A DNA stretch of 64,000 nucleotides from Eustoma russellianum (GCA_036186865.1 AP025046.1:38711834-38775833), one strand, 5' to 3'; positions 11,221 to 24,515 are shown, counted from the stretch's first letter. Notes: a model not told the origin generated them from the sequence alone. Made by a program: numbers and translations.

Positions 11221-12350
11221 AAAGGAGTCCAAGTCAAGAAGAGGCAAACGAGCAATGAAGGTGAGCATGTGGAGCGACTCGTCCGATTTAGAATCTGACA
11301 ATGAGGAAACTCAAATCTGCTTCGTATCCAACGAGGTAAGTTCTTCATCTGATGTAGATTCTGATAATGAAATATCTTTCAGTGAAATGTAAGAAGAATT
11401 TCTAAAAATGCATGCACACTGTAAACAATTGTCAAAAGAGAAAAATAAACTAATTGAAGAAAATGACATGTTGAAGACGTCTAACTTGGAATTTTCTGAT
11501 CAATTAGAAACTTTTAAACAAGAGTCTACAAATACTCTTTATTCTCTTAAGATTAAAATTGAATCATATAGGAAAAATGAACAAACATTACAAACTAATA
11601 ACAACCTATTAAAAGCTAAGGTAGATAGTTGTGAAAATGTGATAGTACAACTTACATCTTCTTAACTAAACTTAGAAAAGATGTTGGAGCAATTTAAATC
11701 AGGAACCAGCATGCTAGACCCTCTTATATCATCACAAAAATATGGAAATGATAAAACTAGATTAGGATATAAAGTAGAAAATGTCAAAGTAAATAAAAAT
11801 ACTAAGTTTGTTTCATCAAGTAACAAACAACCTTGTAAAGCAATAAAAATAAATTCAACTTTGCCTGCTACACCTTCTTCTACTCCTGCTTATTCCAAGG
11901 TAAAAATGCAACATGCACCCATAAAAGCACACACATAGAAACATGTAACTAGACAAAACTTTGCATCTAAACCACCTAGAATTATGCCTATATGTATACA
12001 AATGTATCTAGACAAAATCAAATGCATCCAACGTATTATGAACCTAAATATAGGCAATTTTCATATAAGACTTGTAGAAATGCATACGACCACACATACA
12101 TAGCACCATATAAGAAACAAAAGCATATGCCTTATTTTAGCTATCAAAACGAGCCACAACATAGTGCTTATAAACCAAGATATAACAATTATATGCATAT
12201 ACCTTCATTTAATTGGAATGCTCAAGTACGTGTTAATCCACTTTTTTCAACTAATGTCAAACATGCCTAGAAGGTACATCCAAGTTTGGATACCTAAGGG
12301 TTATTTAAACAAGGATGGTGCCCTTAACATTCAAGGACACAAGTAAGAGT
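11221..12350 (+). pseudogene. Element C gag C-terminal region (acidic and coiled-coil linker)
   Basis: This is open only in pieces: an acidic stretch near 11280-11370, then a coiled coil at 11408-11665 (heptad-like KNKLIEENDMLKTSNLEF), a Lys/Ser-rich part 11681-11938, a Tyr/His/Asn-rich part 11992-12270, and a short VWIPKGYLNKDG box near 12285-12325. This long low-complexity linker with a coiled coil before the protease is usual for SIRE-type gag-pol. Stops at 11663-11665 and 11936-11938 separate the parts. Confidence 0.65.
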
Positions 12351-13807
12351 ACCTAAAACATTGTCTCCATTGTAGGAAAATCGTAAGGAATGCAAGAAGG
12401 AGGCAAAGTCAAAAAATCTAAAAACCAAGTGGTTTTTACATAGTGGGTGTTCAAGACACATAACGGGCAACCCCAAACTATTAACCGAGTTGAAACATAT
12501 CGAAAATAGAGGAAAAGTGACATTCGGTGGCTACAAGAAAAGAAAAGTTGTTGGAAAAAGAACAATTGGAGATTCTAACACATTTCAAATATGAAATGTG
12601 TTGTTAGTAAGTAATATTTCATATAATTTACTTAGTATCTCTCACCTTATAGATTGTGGATACAATGTTTCTTTTCTTCCTAATTGTTGTGATATAATAA
12701 ATGAAAAATTAGAAATTGTATTGAAAAGAAATAATGATGGTAACATTTATACCCTTTCCTTAGATAACATGTTAGATGCTAAGGTTAAGTGTTTAATATC
12801 ACATGACTTAAATGTGAATTTATGGCATAGACGACTAGGCCATATAGGAATTTTAACTATTGAAAAGTTATCTAAGAAGAACTTAGTTAGAGGAATGCCT
12901 AAGTTAGACTTAGATAATTTTCAACTTTGTGAAACTTGTATTAAAAGAAAACTTATTAAAGAAACGTTATAACCAAAACACGAAGTGAGTACTAGTCATG
13001 TACTAGAATTGCTTCACTTAGACTTATTTGGTCCGAGTAGGACAAGAAGTCTAGGTGGACACTACTATGTGTGTGTCATAGTAGACAATTACTCACGACA
13101 CACATGGACATTGTTCTTAACACACAAAGACGATGCTCCATTGGCAATGAAAACTCTTATTAAGCAACTCGAGAATCTTTACGAAGAAAATGTTAAAAGA
13201 ATTACAAGTGATAGAGGTGGAGAATTTAAAAACAAACATGTAATCAAGTTTTGTGAATTACATGGAATTAAACATGAATTCTCACCACCTAGAACACCAC
13301 AACTCAATGGAGTTGTTAAACGTAAAAATTGAACAATTCAAGAAATTACTAAAACAATGTTATGTGAAAATAAAGTACCAAAATATTTATGGGATGAAGC
13401 TGTTAGTTGTGCATGTCGTATTATAAATAGGCTTTCTATTAGAAAGAAATTAAATAAAACACCTTATGATGTTAAAAAATAGACAACCTAAGGTAGATTA
13501 TCTTAGAGTATTTGGATGTAAATGTTTTGTACTCAATACTAAAGATAATCTAGACAATTTCGAACAAAAGTCTATTGAATGTATATTTGTTGATTATTCA
13601 ACTAATTCAAGAGCATATAGGTGTTATAATCCTGCATCTAGAAAAATAATTGAATCTATACATGTGAAATTCAATGAAAATGTATGTTTTGAAGTTAGTG
13701 ATGAAACTCAATATAAACATGAGAATAAGGTTGAAAATATGTTTGATGATGATGATGTGTTACTTGAGCATGTACTTGATCATCTAGAACTAACTCCGCC
13801 TGAATAA
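12351..13807 (+). pseudogene. Element C protease, pre-integrase and integrase, inactivated
   Basis: The protease motif reads WFLHSGCSRHITG at about 12429-12467: the catalytic Asp is His (codon CAT 12438-12440). The pre-integrase box NLWHRRLGHIG is near 12815-12850. The integrase keeps its first Asp (LLHLDLFGP) and second Asp (ITSDRGGEF), but the third catalytic residue Glu is Lys (AAA 13318-13320 in GVVKRKN), followed by TGA at 13330-13332. The integrase C-terminal part continues at 13466-13807 (VFGCKCFVLNT) in a shifted frame. Confidence 0.85.
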
Positions 13808-15577
13808 GACATGCATGAACCCTTAGATGAAATAAATGAAGAAAATTTGCAATTGGAAGTAGTACAACTAACTTGCAAGATGATCCAATTGTATACGATA
13901 ATGTTCACATTAATGAAACATTTGAACAAGATGACGGTGAACCTAGTCAACGTATGAATTGGTGGCTTATAAAAGATAAACATAAACACCCTAAATAGTT
14001 AATCATTAGGGATCTAAGTGTTTGGGTTTGAACAAGTAGAAACATAAGTCAAGCTGAAGGACATAACTTAATCTCACACTTAGAACCTAAGAATGTTAAA
14101 GAAGCCTTAGGTGATATATCATGGATAGATGCCATGCATGAGGAGTTAAACCAATTCATCAGAAACAACGTGTGGAATTAGTACCTAAACCCAAAAATAA
14201 CTCTATAATAGGAACAAAATGGATACTTAGGAATAAAATGGATGAACAAGGTAACATTACAAGAAATAAGGCTAGACTAGTCGAACAAGGTTATAATCAA
14301 CAAGAAAGAATAGATTATAAAGAAAGTTTTGCACCTGTTGCATGACTAGAAGCAATAAGAATGTTACTTGCTATTGCAAGTCTAAGTAACATCAAACTCT
14401 TCTAAATGGATGTCAAGAGTGCGTTCTTGAATGGATACATCCAAGAAGAGGTGTTTGTGAAAAAACCCCATTGATTCGAAGATCCAAAGAATCCTAACCA
14501 TGTATACGAGCTTAAGAAAGCTCTATATGGTTTGAAACAATCTCTAAGAGCTTGGTATGATAGATTTGCAAACTTTCTTATTGCAAATAATTATCAATGA
14601 GGGACCATAGACAACACATTGTTCCTAAAAAGGAAAGATAATGACTTGTTAATAGTCCAAGTATATGTAGATGATATAATCTGTGGATCAACCAACCCTA
14701 CCTTAATAAAAGACTTCGAAGAGTGTATGAAGTTTGAATTTGAGATGTCAATGGTAGGAGAATTGAACTACTTCTTAGGGATTCAAATCAAACAAACTCC
14801 TCAAGGAATACACATTAGTCAACTTAAATATGTCAATAATATGATTAAGAAGTTTGGATTTGAAGATTTGAAACCAACACTTACCCCTATGAGTGTTAGA
14901 ACCAAACTAGATAAGGATGAAAATGGTAAATCCTTTTATGACACACTATATAGGTCTATGATTAGATCATTGTTATATTTAACTACATCAAGACCTGATA
15001 TAATATTTAGTGTATGTATGTGTGCTAGGTTTCAATCTTGTCCTAAAGTGTCACATTACAATGCAGTGAAGAAGATATTTAGATATCTTAAACACACACC
15101 TCATTTAGGACTTTGGTATGATAGAAATGCTAAGTTGGAATTGTACGCATATATGATGTTGATTATGGTGGTTGCAAAATATATAGAAAATCCACTAGCG
15201 GAACTTGTCAATTTATAGGAACCAACTTGATTTCGTGGTTTTCAAAGAAAAAAGCTAGTGTAGCTCTTTCCACTACCGAAGCCAAGTATATAGCCTTATG
15301 TTTATGTACTACCCAAATACTTTGGCTTAAACAACAACTTAGTGATTTTGGCATTAAAATGAATAAGGTTCCAATTTTCTACCATAGCACAAGTGCAATC
15401 AATCTTTCTGAGAATTTGGTGCCTCTTTCTAAGGCCAAACACATAGAAGTTCGATATCATTTTCTTCGTGACCATGTGCAAAATGAGGATATATTCATAA
15501 GCCATATAAGAACTGATCATCAGGTTGCTGATATTTTCACCAAACCCCTTAATCAAGCCACTTTTGAAAACTTATGA
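13808..15577 (+). pseudogene. Element C reverse transcriptase and RNase H, broken
   Basis: After an acidic linker (13808-14080), RT begins near 14080 with several stops and one or more shifts. MDVKSAFLNGYIQEEV is readable at about 14407-14455 and YGLKQS at about 14527-14544. The longest open part, 14619-15218, includes the intact catalytic YVDD (near 14665) and the LYLTTSRPD block. A shift near 15160-15220 leads to RNase H at 15227-15577 (ALSTTEAKYIA, AKHIEVRYHFLRDHV, VADIFTKPLNQ). The RT catalytic residues survive although the frame does not. Confidence 0.85.
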
Positions 15578-15969
15578 CCCAAGTTAGGAATGATGACTTA
15601 CGATACAATTTCATAATTCTATCTTTTGCATCATTTGCAAAATAAAGGGGGAGATATAATAAGAACATGATTTTAATTGTTAAGTCATGATTTGAATAAT
15701 AAGTTAAGCTCAATTGGTATAAGTTTTAATTGATGTTCAATTGGCTCGGATCATAGGTTAAGGGGGAGTGTATAAGTTGAGGGGGAGCACATATGTTAAA
15801 AACATGTATCTAAAAAGAGTTTGAAAGTTTGAAAACAATTGGTATAAAATTGGTGAGTTTTCCGAAACAATCCATTGGTATAAAATTTGGTGAATATGTG
15901 ATAAACAATTTAAGTTGTGACATTAAAATCATGTAGAGTTATTTTGAAAATCATCCAAAAGGGGGAGAA
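15578..15969 (+). other. Element C 3' untranslated region with polypurine tract
   Basis: It is noncoding and has several GGGGGAG runs (15647, 15761, 15780). The true tract AAAAGGGGGAGAA at 15957-15969 abuts the 3' LTR. Repeated purine runs here are common in SIRE-type elements. Confidence 0.75.
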
Positions 15970-18565
15970 TGTTGAGAAATATGTTTGGATAATTTTCAAA
16001 GTCATGATTTTAAGTGTTGAATACTTAAAAATGTCGCACATGGTGTTATAAATGATAAAAAGTTGAAAAAGTGAAGAAAAATGACATCAATCACTCAGGT
16101 TAATGAACTTCGATCGATTAACGTACTTCGATCCCTCACATCGATCAATCTATGTAAGGCAAAGAATAACAAAGGCCTCAATGTGAGACATCGATCTCTA
16201 AACCTGAGACACATTGACTGATCGATGTACACATCAAACCCTCACTTTGATCGATCGATATAGCCAGAGACAAACTCTGAAACTCACTGTGAGACATCGA
16301 TCTCTCAAGCAGAAGCAGTTCGATCGATCGATGTCTAGGGTTTTTAGAAATATTTTTCTAAAATGTGATTAAATGGTTGTTTTCATTTGTACATGATTAT
16401 ATATGTTTATCATGTTGTTATTATGTGATTTTGATAAATATTACTCATTGTGACTAACATGTCTTGGAAGTTTCTACAACTTACTAATAAGGGCAAAATT
16501 GGTATTTTGAGTTTGTGTAGGTACTTGGCATGGTGAAAATGTTTCAAGGACACATTCATCTCATATTTATCACCACAAAGGCGTTATTATATCAATTTCT
16601 GACCATCGGGGTCATTTATAGAGTTTTCTCTCACCCGAGGTAATTTCGTCATTTTAGCTCCGAGGGCATTTTTGGTATTTTTACTTAAAGCATATCTTGA
16701 GTATCTTATTATATTTATTCTGGAGTTGATTTATGATTATCTTGATGATTATTTGGTGCTTCTCTACTTTATTTCTCTATTTGATGACATTATCGATAGT
16801 AGCGGGATATGTGACGATATTCAATGTTACATTATATTTTTTCTTGAAGACCTTCTTATATATGTTATTAGATGCTCTCAGTCATCATTTTTCAGATATT
16901 ATAAGGTGTTCTTGGTGCAAAATGTATTGCAACATACAAAGTAGAAAAGTGGGAATTTTGGATTATTTGTTGACATAATCTTGTCAACTATTGTTTGTTG
17001 ATTTCTCTTTATTATTTTTAAGGTTGTACACTTTATTTATAGCTGAAAAAGTCCATAAAAGTGTGGAAATGATTGTGTATTCATTTTATAACTTGGTGAC
17101 AAGTGGACCTACCAAAAACAAGCTAGTTGTCAAAGTTGCCTTCTTGGAAATTTTTTAAAAAAAGGTACCAACGGTCATGGCTGGTTTTTTAGCACAATTT
17201 TGAGTCAAAATTCAGCCACACATGTCTTATTATCTTGTTAAGGAGTTGAGGTAATCTTGGGAGGAATATGTCATCTTATCTTTGGGTATTATCTTCACAA
17301 TTTCTATGTTATTGTTCAAGACGAAAATCGGCCAAATATGTGTGCAAAGGTCGACCAATTATGTTGCTTGCTATTGCCAAGTGTACATGATGATTATGTG
17401 GCCAACCAATGATGTGAAGACAACTAGGACTTGATGACGAAGATGGTGACACATAAGACTTCTTGTCTTCAAGGCCTATTTAACACTATAGAAGGCAAAG
17501 GTGAAGAAGAAGACAACACACTTGAAAACAAATAGTTGAGCTCATTGTCTTGTTATCTTCTTCTCTTTATTCTTGTTTCATTCTTTGCGTAGCAAAGGTG
17601 TTCTTGAGATATTACTTGAGTAGCTACTTGACTCGTGTGTCTCATTTGTAAGATTGGTTAGCCAAATTTATAAGTCTACACCAATAAGTGGTAAAGGTGT
17701 TGCAACCAAGAGTTGCATCGAGGTGTTCATCCAAGTCTTAAATAGGGTTGGTGTTTAACCCAAATATCAAGCTTGGTTCTAGTTGTATTTGTGTTCATAC
17801 CATAGTGAAATCCAAGGAAAGGTGTTCCTTGAGACTGGAGTAGGTCATATTGACCGAACCAGGATACATCTTTGGTGTTCTTGTCTTCTTTTTACTTTTC
17901 TATTTTTTTGCCCGTTTTCACTTTATTTTTGACCCAACTTCACACAACTTGGAAAAATAGCAAAACACTTGCAAAATTCATGATTTTTTTGGAGACATAA
18001 TTCAGACTGTTAGCTTTCATTTGTAACAAGAATCATAGCAAAAGAAAGTTAATCTTTCAAGCGTTGCAAGATAACTGCTCCATTCTGGCTGCAAACTGAT
18101 TAGTTTCAAGAAAACTTGAATTCTGTTTTCATCAAGGATAGTTTAAGGTCAGGGCCTTTTGGAAACATAAACTAGACATCCTAAGAAGTGTTTTGACATA
18201 AAGATCAACCTTTTTGGTTGAGTAATCAAATAGAAACATGTTTTTAAAGTTCAGCACTATTCTATCTGATTATGTCTTGATTGACCATATGAATCTTTTT
18301 ATTTAGTTGAAGGCCCAAACAATCTTATTTTTGTCTCATTTTTGGATAGAGTCTATTTAAGAAATTTTAGATAATTTCTGGAAAGTTTTATAATTTTCGG
18401 AGTTGTGTACACTGAGTTTTGAATTTTTCAAAAACATATACTAAATTTGAGGAGGGCTCAGATTCTGTTTTGAAAGGGGATTATAACCAAGGGTAGTAGT
18501 GTAATTTTTGCTAACCGCTATTCACCCCCTTCTATTGGTGTTTACTGCAGGTGTATGGTCCAACA
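15970..18565 (+). repeat. Element C 3' LTR
   Basis: It starts TGTTGAGAAATATGTTTGG and ends GGTCCAACA; colinear with 7851-10425 with scattered substitutions and small indels. The TCGATCGA cluster recurs at 16095-16340. The TATA box of the 5' copy is missing here. Confidence 0.9.
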
Positions 18566-19563
18566 TGGTATAGACGACTCGGACATGTTTGTTTTAAAAC
18601 ATTTAAATATATTTGTGAAAATGAAAAAGTTTGAGGGCTTCCCAAAATGAATTTTGAAAACCAAGAACTTTTTAGCACTTGTCATAAAGCAAAGCTTGTG
18701 AAACAAGCTTTAGGCCCAAAAAAATATTTCCACCTCCAAACCCTACAAATGTTACATATGGATTTGTATGAGGATATTGGTACGAAAAGCTTGGATGACA
18801 AACATTACACATTCGTGGTGGTATATGATTACACTAGTTATACATGGATAATGTTCCTTACTAAGAAAAGTGATGCATGTCATGAGTTCATTGATTTATG
18901 TAGGAAATTGGAAAATTACATGAGTGACACCATTTAGAAGATTAGAAGTGATCATGTGGAGAGTTTGATGGAGACTTTCAAAGGTTTTGTGTATCCAAAG
19001 GATATGTACATAACTTTTTGGCTCCAAGAACTCCACAACAAAATGGTGTAGCCGAATGTAAGAATAGAACCCTACAAGAGATGAGTATGTCAATGCTTGA
19101 TGAGTTCGGCTTGCCCAAGTATTTTTGGGCCGAAGTGGTTAATGCCGCTTGTCATGTAATTAATCGTGTCTATTTGAGACCATACCTAAATATGACACTT
19201 TATGAACTTTGGAATGGCAAAGTCCCCAACATTGGTTATTTCAAAGTGTTTGGGTGTAAATGTCTCATGCTTAACACTTAAGACACTTTGGACAATCTTG
19301 ATTTCAAAGTGGATGAGGGCATATCCTTAGGTTATGCCTCAAATAGTAAAGCATTTCGTGTACTCAACAAAAGAAGCAAAAATGTGGAAGAATCTATTCA
19401 TGTTAAGTTTAGAGAATCACTTAATAATGAAACTAAACTCAATGAGGAAAATGAAGATGATGAAGGTGATACTTGTCAAGAAGGTCTTGATATTGTTCCA
19501 AGGGTTGTTTATCAAGAGAAATTGTTGATGAACCACCTAAAGGAAAAATCTTTATTGATTTAA
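18566..19563 (+). pseudogene. Element B integrase (continues from 7845), broken
   Basis: It resumes the pre-integrase box as WYRRLGH, followed by a TGA. 18647-18937 holds the core start with the first Asp in LHMDLYEDIG; a TAG at 18935-18937 interrupts it. The second Asp region reads IRSDHVES in a degraded frame near 18942. 19018-19281 holds APRTPQQNGVAECKNRTLQ, in which the third catalytic Glu is kept but the usual Arg after it is Cys. A TAA at 19279-19281 precedes the C-terminal region (19288-19563). Confidence 0.85.
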
Positions 19564-21422
19564 ATATTTATCCCATTGAAGGAACTCAACCACCTAGTGT
19601 CAAAGAACAAAGTGAAATAAGTAGAGACATTTTACAAGCTCCTTTTGATGATACACAGAATGTTGACAATGCATCTCATTTTCCAAAAAATGATTCACAC
19701 ATTAACAATGATCATTTGTTTCTTCTAGAAAGTGATCATGAGGAAGTTGGAGGGGATGTATCCAACCTTCCTAGGTCATTTAAACAAAAAAGTCTCATCC
19801 CCATGAGTTAATCATGGGTGACATAAATCGTGGCATCACTATTAGAAGACAATATAGAGAAAATGCTTTTGTGTCCCTTATAGAACCTAAAAATGTTAAA
19901 GAAGCACTTCTTGATGAGGATTGGATTTTAGCTATGCAAGAAGAGCTAAATAAATTTGAGAGAAGTGATGTGTAGGAGTTAGTTCCCAAACCTCATGATC
20001 ATCCTATTATTGGCACAAAATTGGAATTTAGTAACAAGATGGATGATCAAGGTAATGTTACAAGAAATAAGGCTAGATTAGTTGCTCAAGGATACCGTCA
20101 AGAAAAGAGTATTGATTTTGATGGAACATTCACACCCGTAGACGGCTTGAAGCTATTAGAATGTTGTTAGCTTATGCTTGTTACAAGGATTTCAAGCTTT
20201 ACCAAATGGATGTTAAATCCGCCTTCTTTAATAGAATTATCCAAGAAGAGGTATATGTGGCTCAACTTCCCGGGTTTGAATGTCATGATTCTCTACATCA
20301 TGTTTATAAACTCAAAAAGGCACTTTATAGCCTTAAACAAGCCCCTAGAGCTTGCTATGATAGGTTGAGTACATTTCTTCTGAAGAGTGGTTTTTCAAGA
20401 GGTACAGTGGATACAACCTTTTTTATTAAAGAACAAGGTAAACATCATTTACTTGTTCAAGTATATGTAGATGGCATTATTCTTGGTGCTACTAACAATC
20501 TTCTTTGCGAGCAATTCGCTAGCTTGATGCAAGGTGAATTTGAAATGAGTATGATGAGAGAACTCACTTATTTCCTTGGACTCCAAATCAAGCAAATTCA
20601 AAATGGAGTATACATTTCTCAAACCAAGTATAGAAAAGACTTGCTCAAAAAGTACAACTTTGGTGAAAGTAGAAATGTGAACACTCCTATGAGCACAAGC
20701 TTGAAACTTGACAAAGATGAAAAAGGAAAGCAAATTGAGGTAACCTTGTATCGTGGCATGATTGGTAGTCTACTTTATTTGACCACTAGTAGACCGGACA
20801 TTTTGCATGCCGTATGTTTATGTGCTAGATTTCAAAGTGATCCTAGAGAAATGCATCTCATTGCGGTAAAACGTATATTTCGTTATCTTAGAGGAACTTT
20901 GAAGTTTGGTTTATTTTATCCTAAGAATGCATGCTTTGATCTTAGAGGATATAGTGACTCCGACTATGCCGGAAGTCTTGTTGATAGGAAGAGCACATCC
21001 AGAACATGTCAATTTCTCGGACATTGCCTTGTTTCTTGGTGTTCCAAGAAACAAAATAGTGTTGCTCTTTCTATGGCAGAATCCGAATATGTTTTGGCCG
21101 CCTCTTGTTGTGCATAATTATTATGGATGTCACACACATTAAATGATTACAATGTTCATTTTTCCAAGATAACTATCTTGTGCGACAATACTTCGGCTAT
21201 TAACATTGCACAAAATCCAGTTCATCACAGTCGAACCAAACATATCGAAGTGAGACATCACTTCATTAAGGATTGTGTGCAAAAAGGGATGGTTTGTGTT
21301 TAATTTATTCCTACTAGTGACCAACTAGCGGATGTATTCACAAAACCCTTGCCTAGTGAAGTATTTGAGTCAATAAGAAGTCAGTTGGGATTACTTAATA
21401 TCGATCAAAGTCAAATGATGTG
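19564..21422 (+). pseudogene. Element B reverse transcriptase and RNase H, inactivated
   Basis: The RT N-terminus lies in pieces from about 19800 (ALLDEDWI-type box, then GTKLEF and ARLVAQGYRQE). A shift near 20135-20160 leads to the open frame 20161-21117 with MDVKSAFFNRIIQEEVY. The catalytic motif is YVDG, not YVDD (Gly codon 20473-20475), so polymerase activity is lost. RNase H runs through SDSDYAGSLVDRKSTS, a TAA at 21115-21117, the AKHIEVRHHF-like block near 21235-21265, a stop at 21301-21303, and VFTKPLPSEVFES to about 21422. Confidence 0.85.
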
Positions 21423-23125
21423 AAAATATAAATTTTATATTGACTCAAGTGCTCAGTCAAATGGTGTGAAAATATAAATTTTCTTTTGACTTCAAGCGCT
21501 CTATGTTACTTTGAACGCAAGTTTTGGCGTTCAAGCAGGCAAAAAGGTCTCTAGTTGAAACCGTGAAAATTTTTCAAAACTGGTGACTTTAAGCGCTCTA
21601 TGTCATTATCACTGTTGTTCAATGTGCCATCAGTTGCTTCACCAAGCGCCTGATGTGGACAGTGCAGACAGGATCAAGTGCTCTGTCCCAAGAAAAATTA
21701 TTTCAAAATTTAAACTTTAAGCGGTTGAAAACGTTCAAAATCCCGCATTTAAACCCCATTGTCCGTTGCAACTATTAGTGTGAACGTTATCCCTCACTTA
21801 AACTGCCTCTTTCCACTTTCTTGTCAATTTCCTTCATTTCTCTTCCTAAATCCAGTCAAAAGTCCTCATCTTTTTCCAATTCTGTAATTGATGGTGTCCC
21901 CATAAAATTTCCCTTCAAGCATTCTGTAATGTACTTCAAGTTAAAAATGAGGGGTTAGATAAGTTTGATGTCTTTGGTTGAGATAAAGAAGCCTATGGTT
22001 TGACAGAGGATGCAGTATAAAACAGAGTTACCCTCTAAGAAACTCTAACGAATGCCACTAGTCAACAGGGTGTTTCTAGGGATCGTTCTGGTTTGCGTGA
22101 ATAGCAAAGCAACTAGAAATCCAAGAAATCTTGATTTCTTTGTTACTTATTGTATCTTGACAGGAAGATAGTCAAATTATGGGTGAATCTTTCTAGTCGT
22201 AGTCCTTGTCTCCTTACCCGAGAAAACAAAAGCCTTACCTTTTGCAAATTGCATTCACGTATTGCTTGTGCACTATGGCATTGAGCTTGATTCTATTCAT
22301 CTTGAACAACTTAAAATAAAAGGGCAGTACAATTGTTTAAACATTTCTTAAATAAAGGGGGCTTAGAAAGGAAAAAGCCAGACTGAAAGCTCAAGAGAGG
22401 GAGCTGATTCGGATCCTACTAGTGATCTCAACAGAAAAGGTGCAGGAACTAAAGCTGCTGCTGTCCTGCATCAGTTGAAAGCTCAAATCACTGCGTTAGA
22501 ACATGAGGTGGAAGAATTGAAACGTGTCAATGCTCATCTAGTGCAGCAGCAGTCCCTGGATGATGTGCGTTACAAGTATTTGCAGCCCAAGCTTCTTCAT
22601 GCTAATGTTGTTGTGGATTTTGATGATGAACCAAACACTTTAGCTTCCTTAAACTTAGTTTTCACCTTGATTTCCTTTCTTTTGATTAATTAGGGGGAGA
22701 ATAAGTAGTGCAATAGTGTTGTCAGGGGCAGGAATAAGCAGTGCAGCAGTGTGGTTAGGGGCAGGTAGTGTGGTACTTTTGATCCTTTTGATCTGTTGTG
22801 TTTGTTTTTGTCTCTGCTACTATATCTTGGTCTGGTACTCTGTTTTTTTACCTGCTACTGATCTCTATGTTAATTGATCATGTTGTGATAATTAAGTTGT
22901 GTTATATTTTGTGGTGATAATTGTTAAAAACTAAAAACTTAGATAGTCTGATGGTGTTTGTGCAGCTTTAAATGGTTCCCTGTCATTATTATTTTCTCTT
23001 TGGAATATGCAGCTTTAGGTTATATGAAACAAGATCATTCCTAATAAAATGCATCTAGTGTGGGGGAGCATAAAATGCATCTAAAAAGGGGGAGCTCATT
23101 GTGAAATCATCAAAAAGAGGGAGAT
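21423..23125 (+). other. Element B 3' region after RNase H, with possible env-like remnant and polypurine tracts
   Basis: About 1.7 kb lies between pol and the 3' LTR. 21480-21740 repeats AAGCGCTCTATG-type palindromes like those of the LTR. Between about 21900 and 22480 there are short readable stretches without a continuous frame. 22475-22693 encodes a 72-residue coiled coil (EHEVEELKRVNAHLVQQQ) ending in a hydrophobic tail. SIRE-type elements can carry an env-like frame at this place, so this may be a remnant, but no diagnostic motif is visible. Purine runs at 22692, 23059, 23089 and finally 23115-23124 lead to the LTR. Confidence 0.45.
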
Positions 23126-24515
23126 TGTTGTTTCCAAATTGGTTTTCATGAATTGCATAATGTAGATGTCTCAAAACTAAATTAATAAGCTGATTATTAA
23201 CTTCGAATGTTAATCAGGCATCTGATTCCTCAAAAAGTTTCGACACAAACCTTTGTTCAAACATTAAACGCTGCATTAAGCGCTTAATGTGTTAAAGGTT
23301 CAAAAAAGAAAAGTTCTATTGGAAGATGGAACGCTCCATAATGTGCTTAATCCTACAAAGTTCTTGGACAAAATGTTTAAGGAAAACATAAAGCGCTTCA
23401 TGAAGTTTTGACCTTGAGTGCGAAGTCTGGTCAAGCTAAGTTTTTTGCAGAAAGATTAAACGCTACATCAAGCGCTTCATCCCATAAGGAACTTGGACGG
23501 AATGTTTCAGTGAAAACATAAAGCGCTTCAGGAAGCATTGCCTTTGAGTGCGAAGTCACTTCAAGCACTTCATCAAAACATCTGATGCATGACAAAAATT
23601 CTACAGGTACATTTTTCTTTGTCCTATCTATTTAGTTGACCAATGTGCTTTTTATCTTTCCAATGTAATCATGACTTTTGTAGCTCTATTTCAAAAAGCA
23701 AATTAAAAGTTAGTTGGGAAAATCTTTCCCTTTTGAGCTTAAAAGGCAATGCTTCGGCAAGAAGTTTTGACTTCTTCTAAGAAGAGATTTTCAAGACAAA
23801 GAGGTGTCAACATTTGAGACAAAGTCTTCTTCCACTTTTCTCTTTCTTCCCCAACGGCTAGAAAATTGCTCAATAAGGCTTGGAAGACTCCATTTTTGAA
23901 GACAACTTTCTATCCTCAAGCTCTCAAGTCTTCCTTGTTATTTTTGCTCTCAAAATCATTGTAAAGATTACTTTATTGTTGAGAGTGAGTGATTGTAAAG
24001 GAGAAGAGGTCTTCTTCTAAGTGAAGATTGTGAGGAACAAGATTTTAGATTGCTGGTCAAAAAGCAAGGGGTGTTTCTTGTTGGACGAAACTCAAGCTTC
24101 CAAGAGCTAGTTGATGGTGTAGGAGCTACATCATACTCCATAGAAGGTTCCTTTGGTGCAAAGAAGATCATAAGGAGACTAGGCTTCAAAGAGGTTGAGT
24201 ATTCATTGTTCTTGAGCTAAGGTTGTTAAACCTAGCTTATGCTTGTATTTTCCTTGATTGTTGTTTCTCTCCAAAGAGAAATAACAATCCCCTTATTCAA
24301 AAATCCTTGTTATTCAAAGCAAGAAGGTGGAGAAGTAGAATCCTTGACTTGAACCTCTATAAATTTGGTGTTATTTTATTTCCATAAGTTATTTCCTTCA
24401 AAGAACACATCAAGTATTGGTTTAAACACTTCCATTGCAAAATGATTAGAAAAAGAACCATACTTGGAGAAACACACTATTCAACCCCCTTCTAGTGCGT
24501 TTCACAGACCTAACA
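23126..24515 (+). repeat. Element B 3' LTR
   Basis: It is 1390 bp, colinear with 4150-5513, and ends CAACCCCCTTCTAGTG then CCTAACA. AGCGCTT palindromes are present at 23275-23580. It is followed by AGTAT and then by resumed element A LTR sequence. Confidence 0.9.

Larger units (their letters stand above)
7851..18565 (+). mobile_element. Element C: SIRE/Maximus-type Ty1-copia retrotransposon inserted in B pol
   Basis: It has paired LTRs of 2575 bp (7851-10425) and 2596 bp (15970-18565), a primer site, a purine tract, and gag-protease-integrase-RT-RNase H in order. TGGTA at 7846-7850 and 18566-18570 is a perfect 5-bp target-site duplication. Removing C restores the pre-integrase box of element B, so C is younger than B. 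The coding region carries many stops, shifts and a gag deletion, so C was never mobile by itself in this state. Confidence 0.95.
4150..24515 (+). mobile_element. Element B: SIRE/Maximus-type Ty1-copia retrotransposon with nested element C
   Basis: Two LTRs (4150-5513 and 23126-24515) both start TGTTGTTTCCAAATTGG and end CAGACCTAACA. Flanks are ATTAT (4145-4149) and AGTAT (24516-24520), a duplication with one mismatch, and the A LTR sequence resumes after it. The primer site follows the first LTR and a purine tract precedes the second. Domain order is gag, protease, [element C], integrase, RT, RNase H, then a 1.7-kb untranslated tail. Without C the element is about 9.6 kb. Confidence 0.9.

Noticed and set aside
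15970..15970. Pairing the first C LTR with a B LTR because both start TGTTG
   Set aside because: The sequence diverges after the first bases; TGGTA duplications and full-length alignment pair 7851-10425 with 15970-18565.
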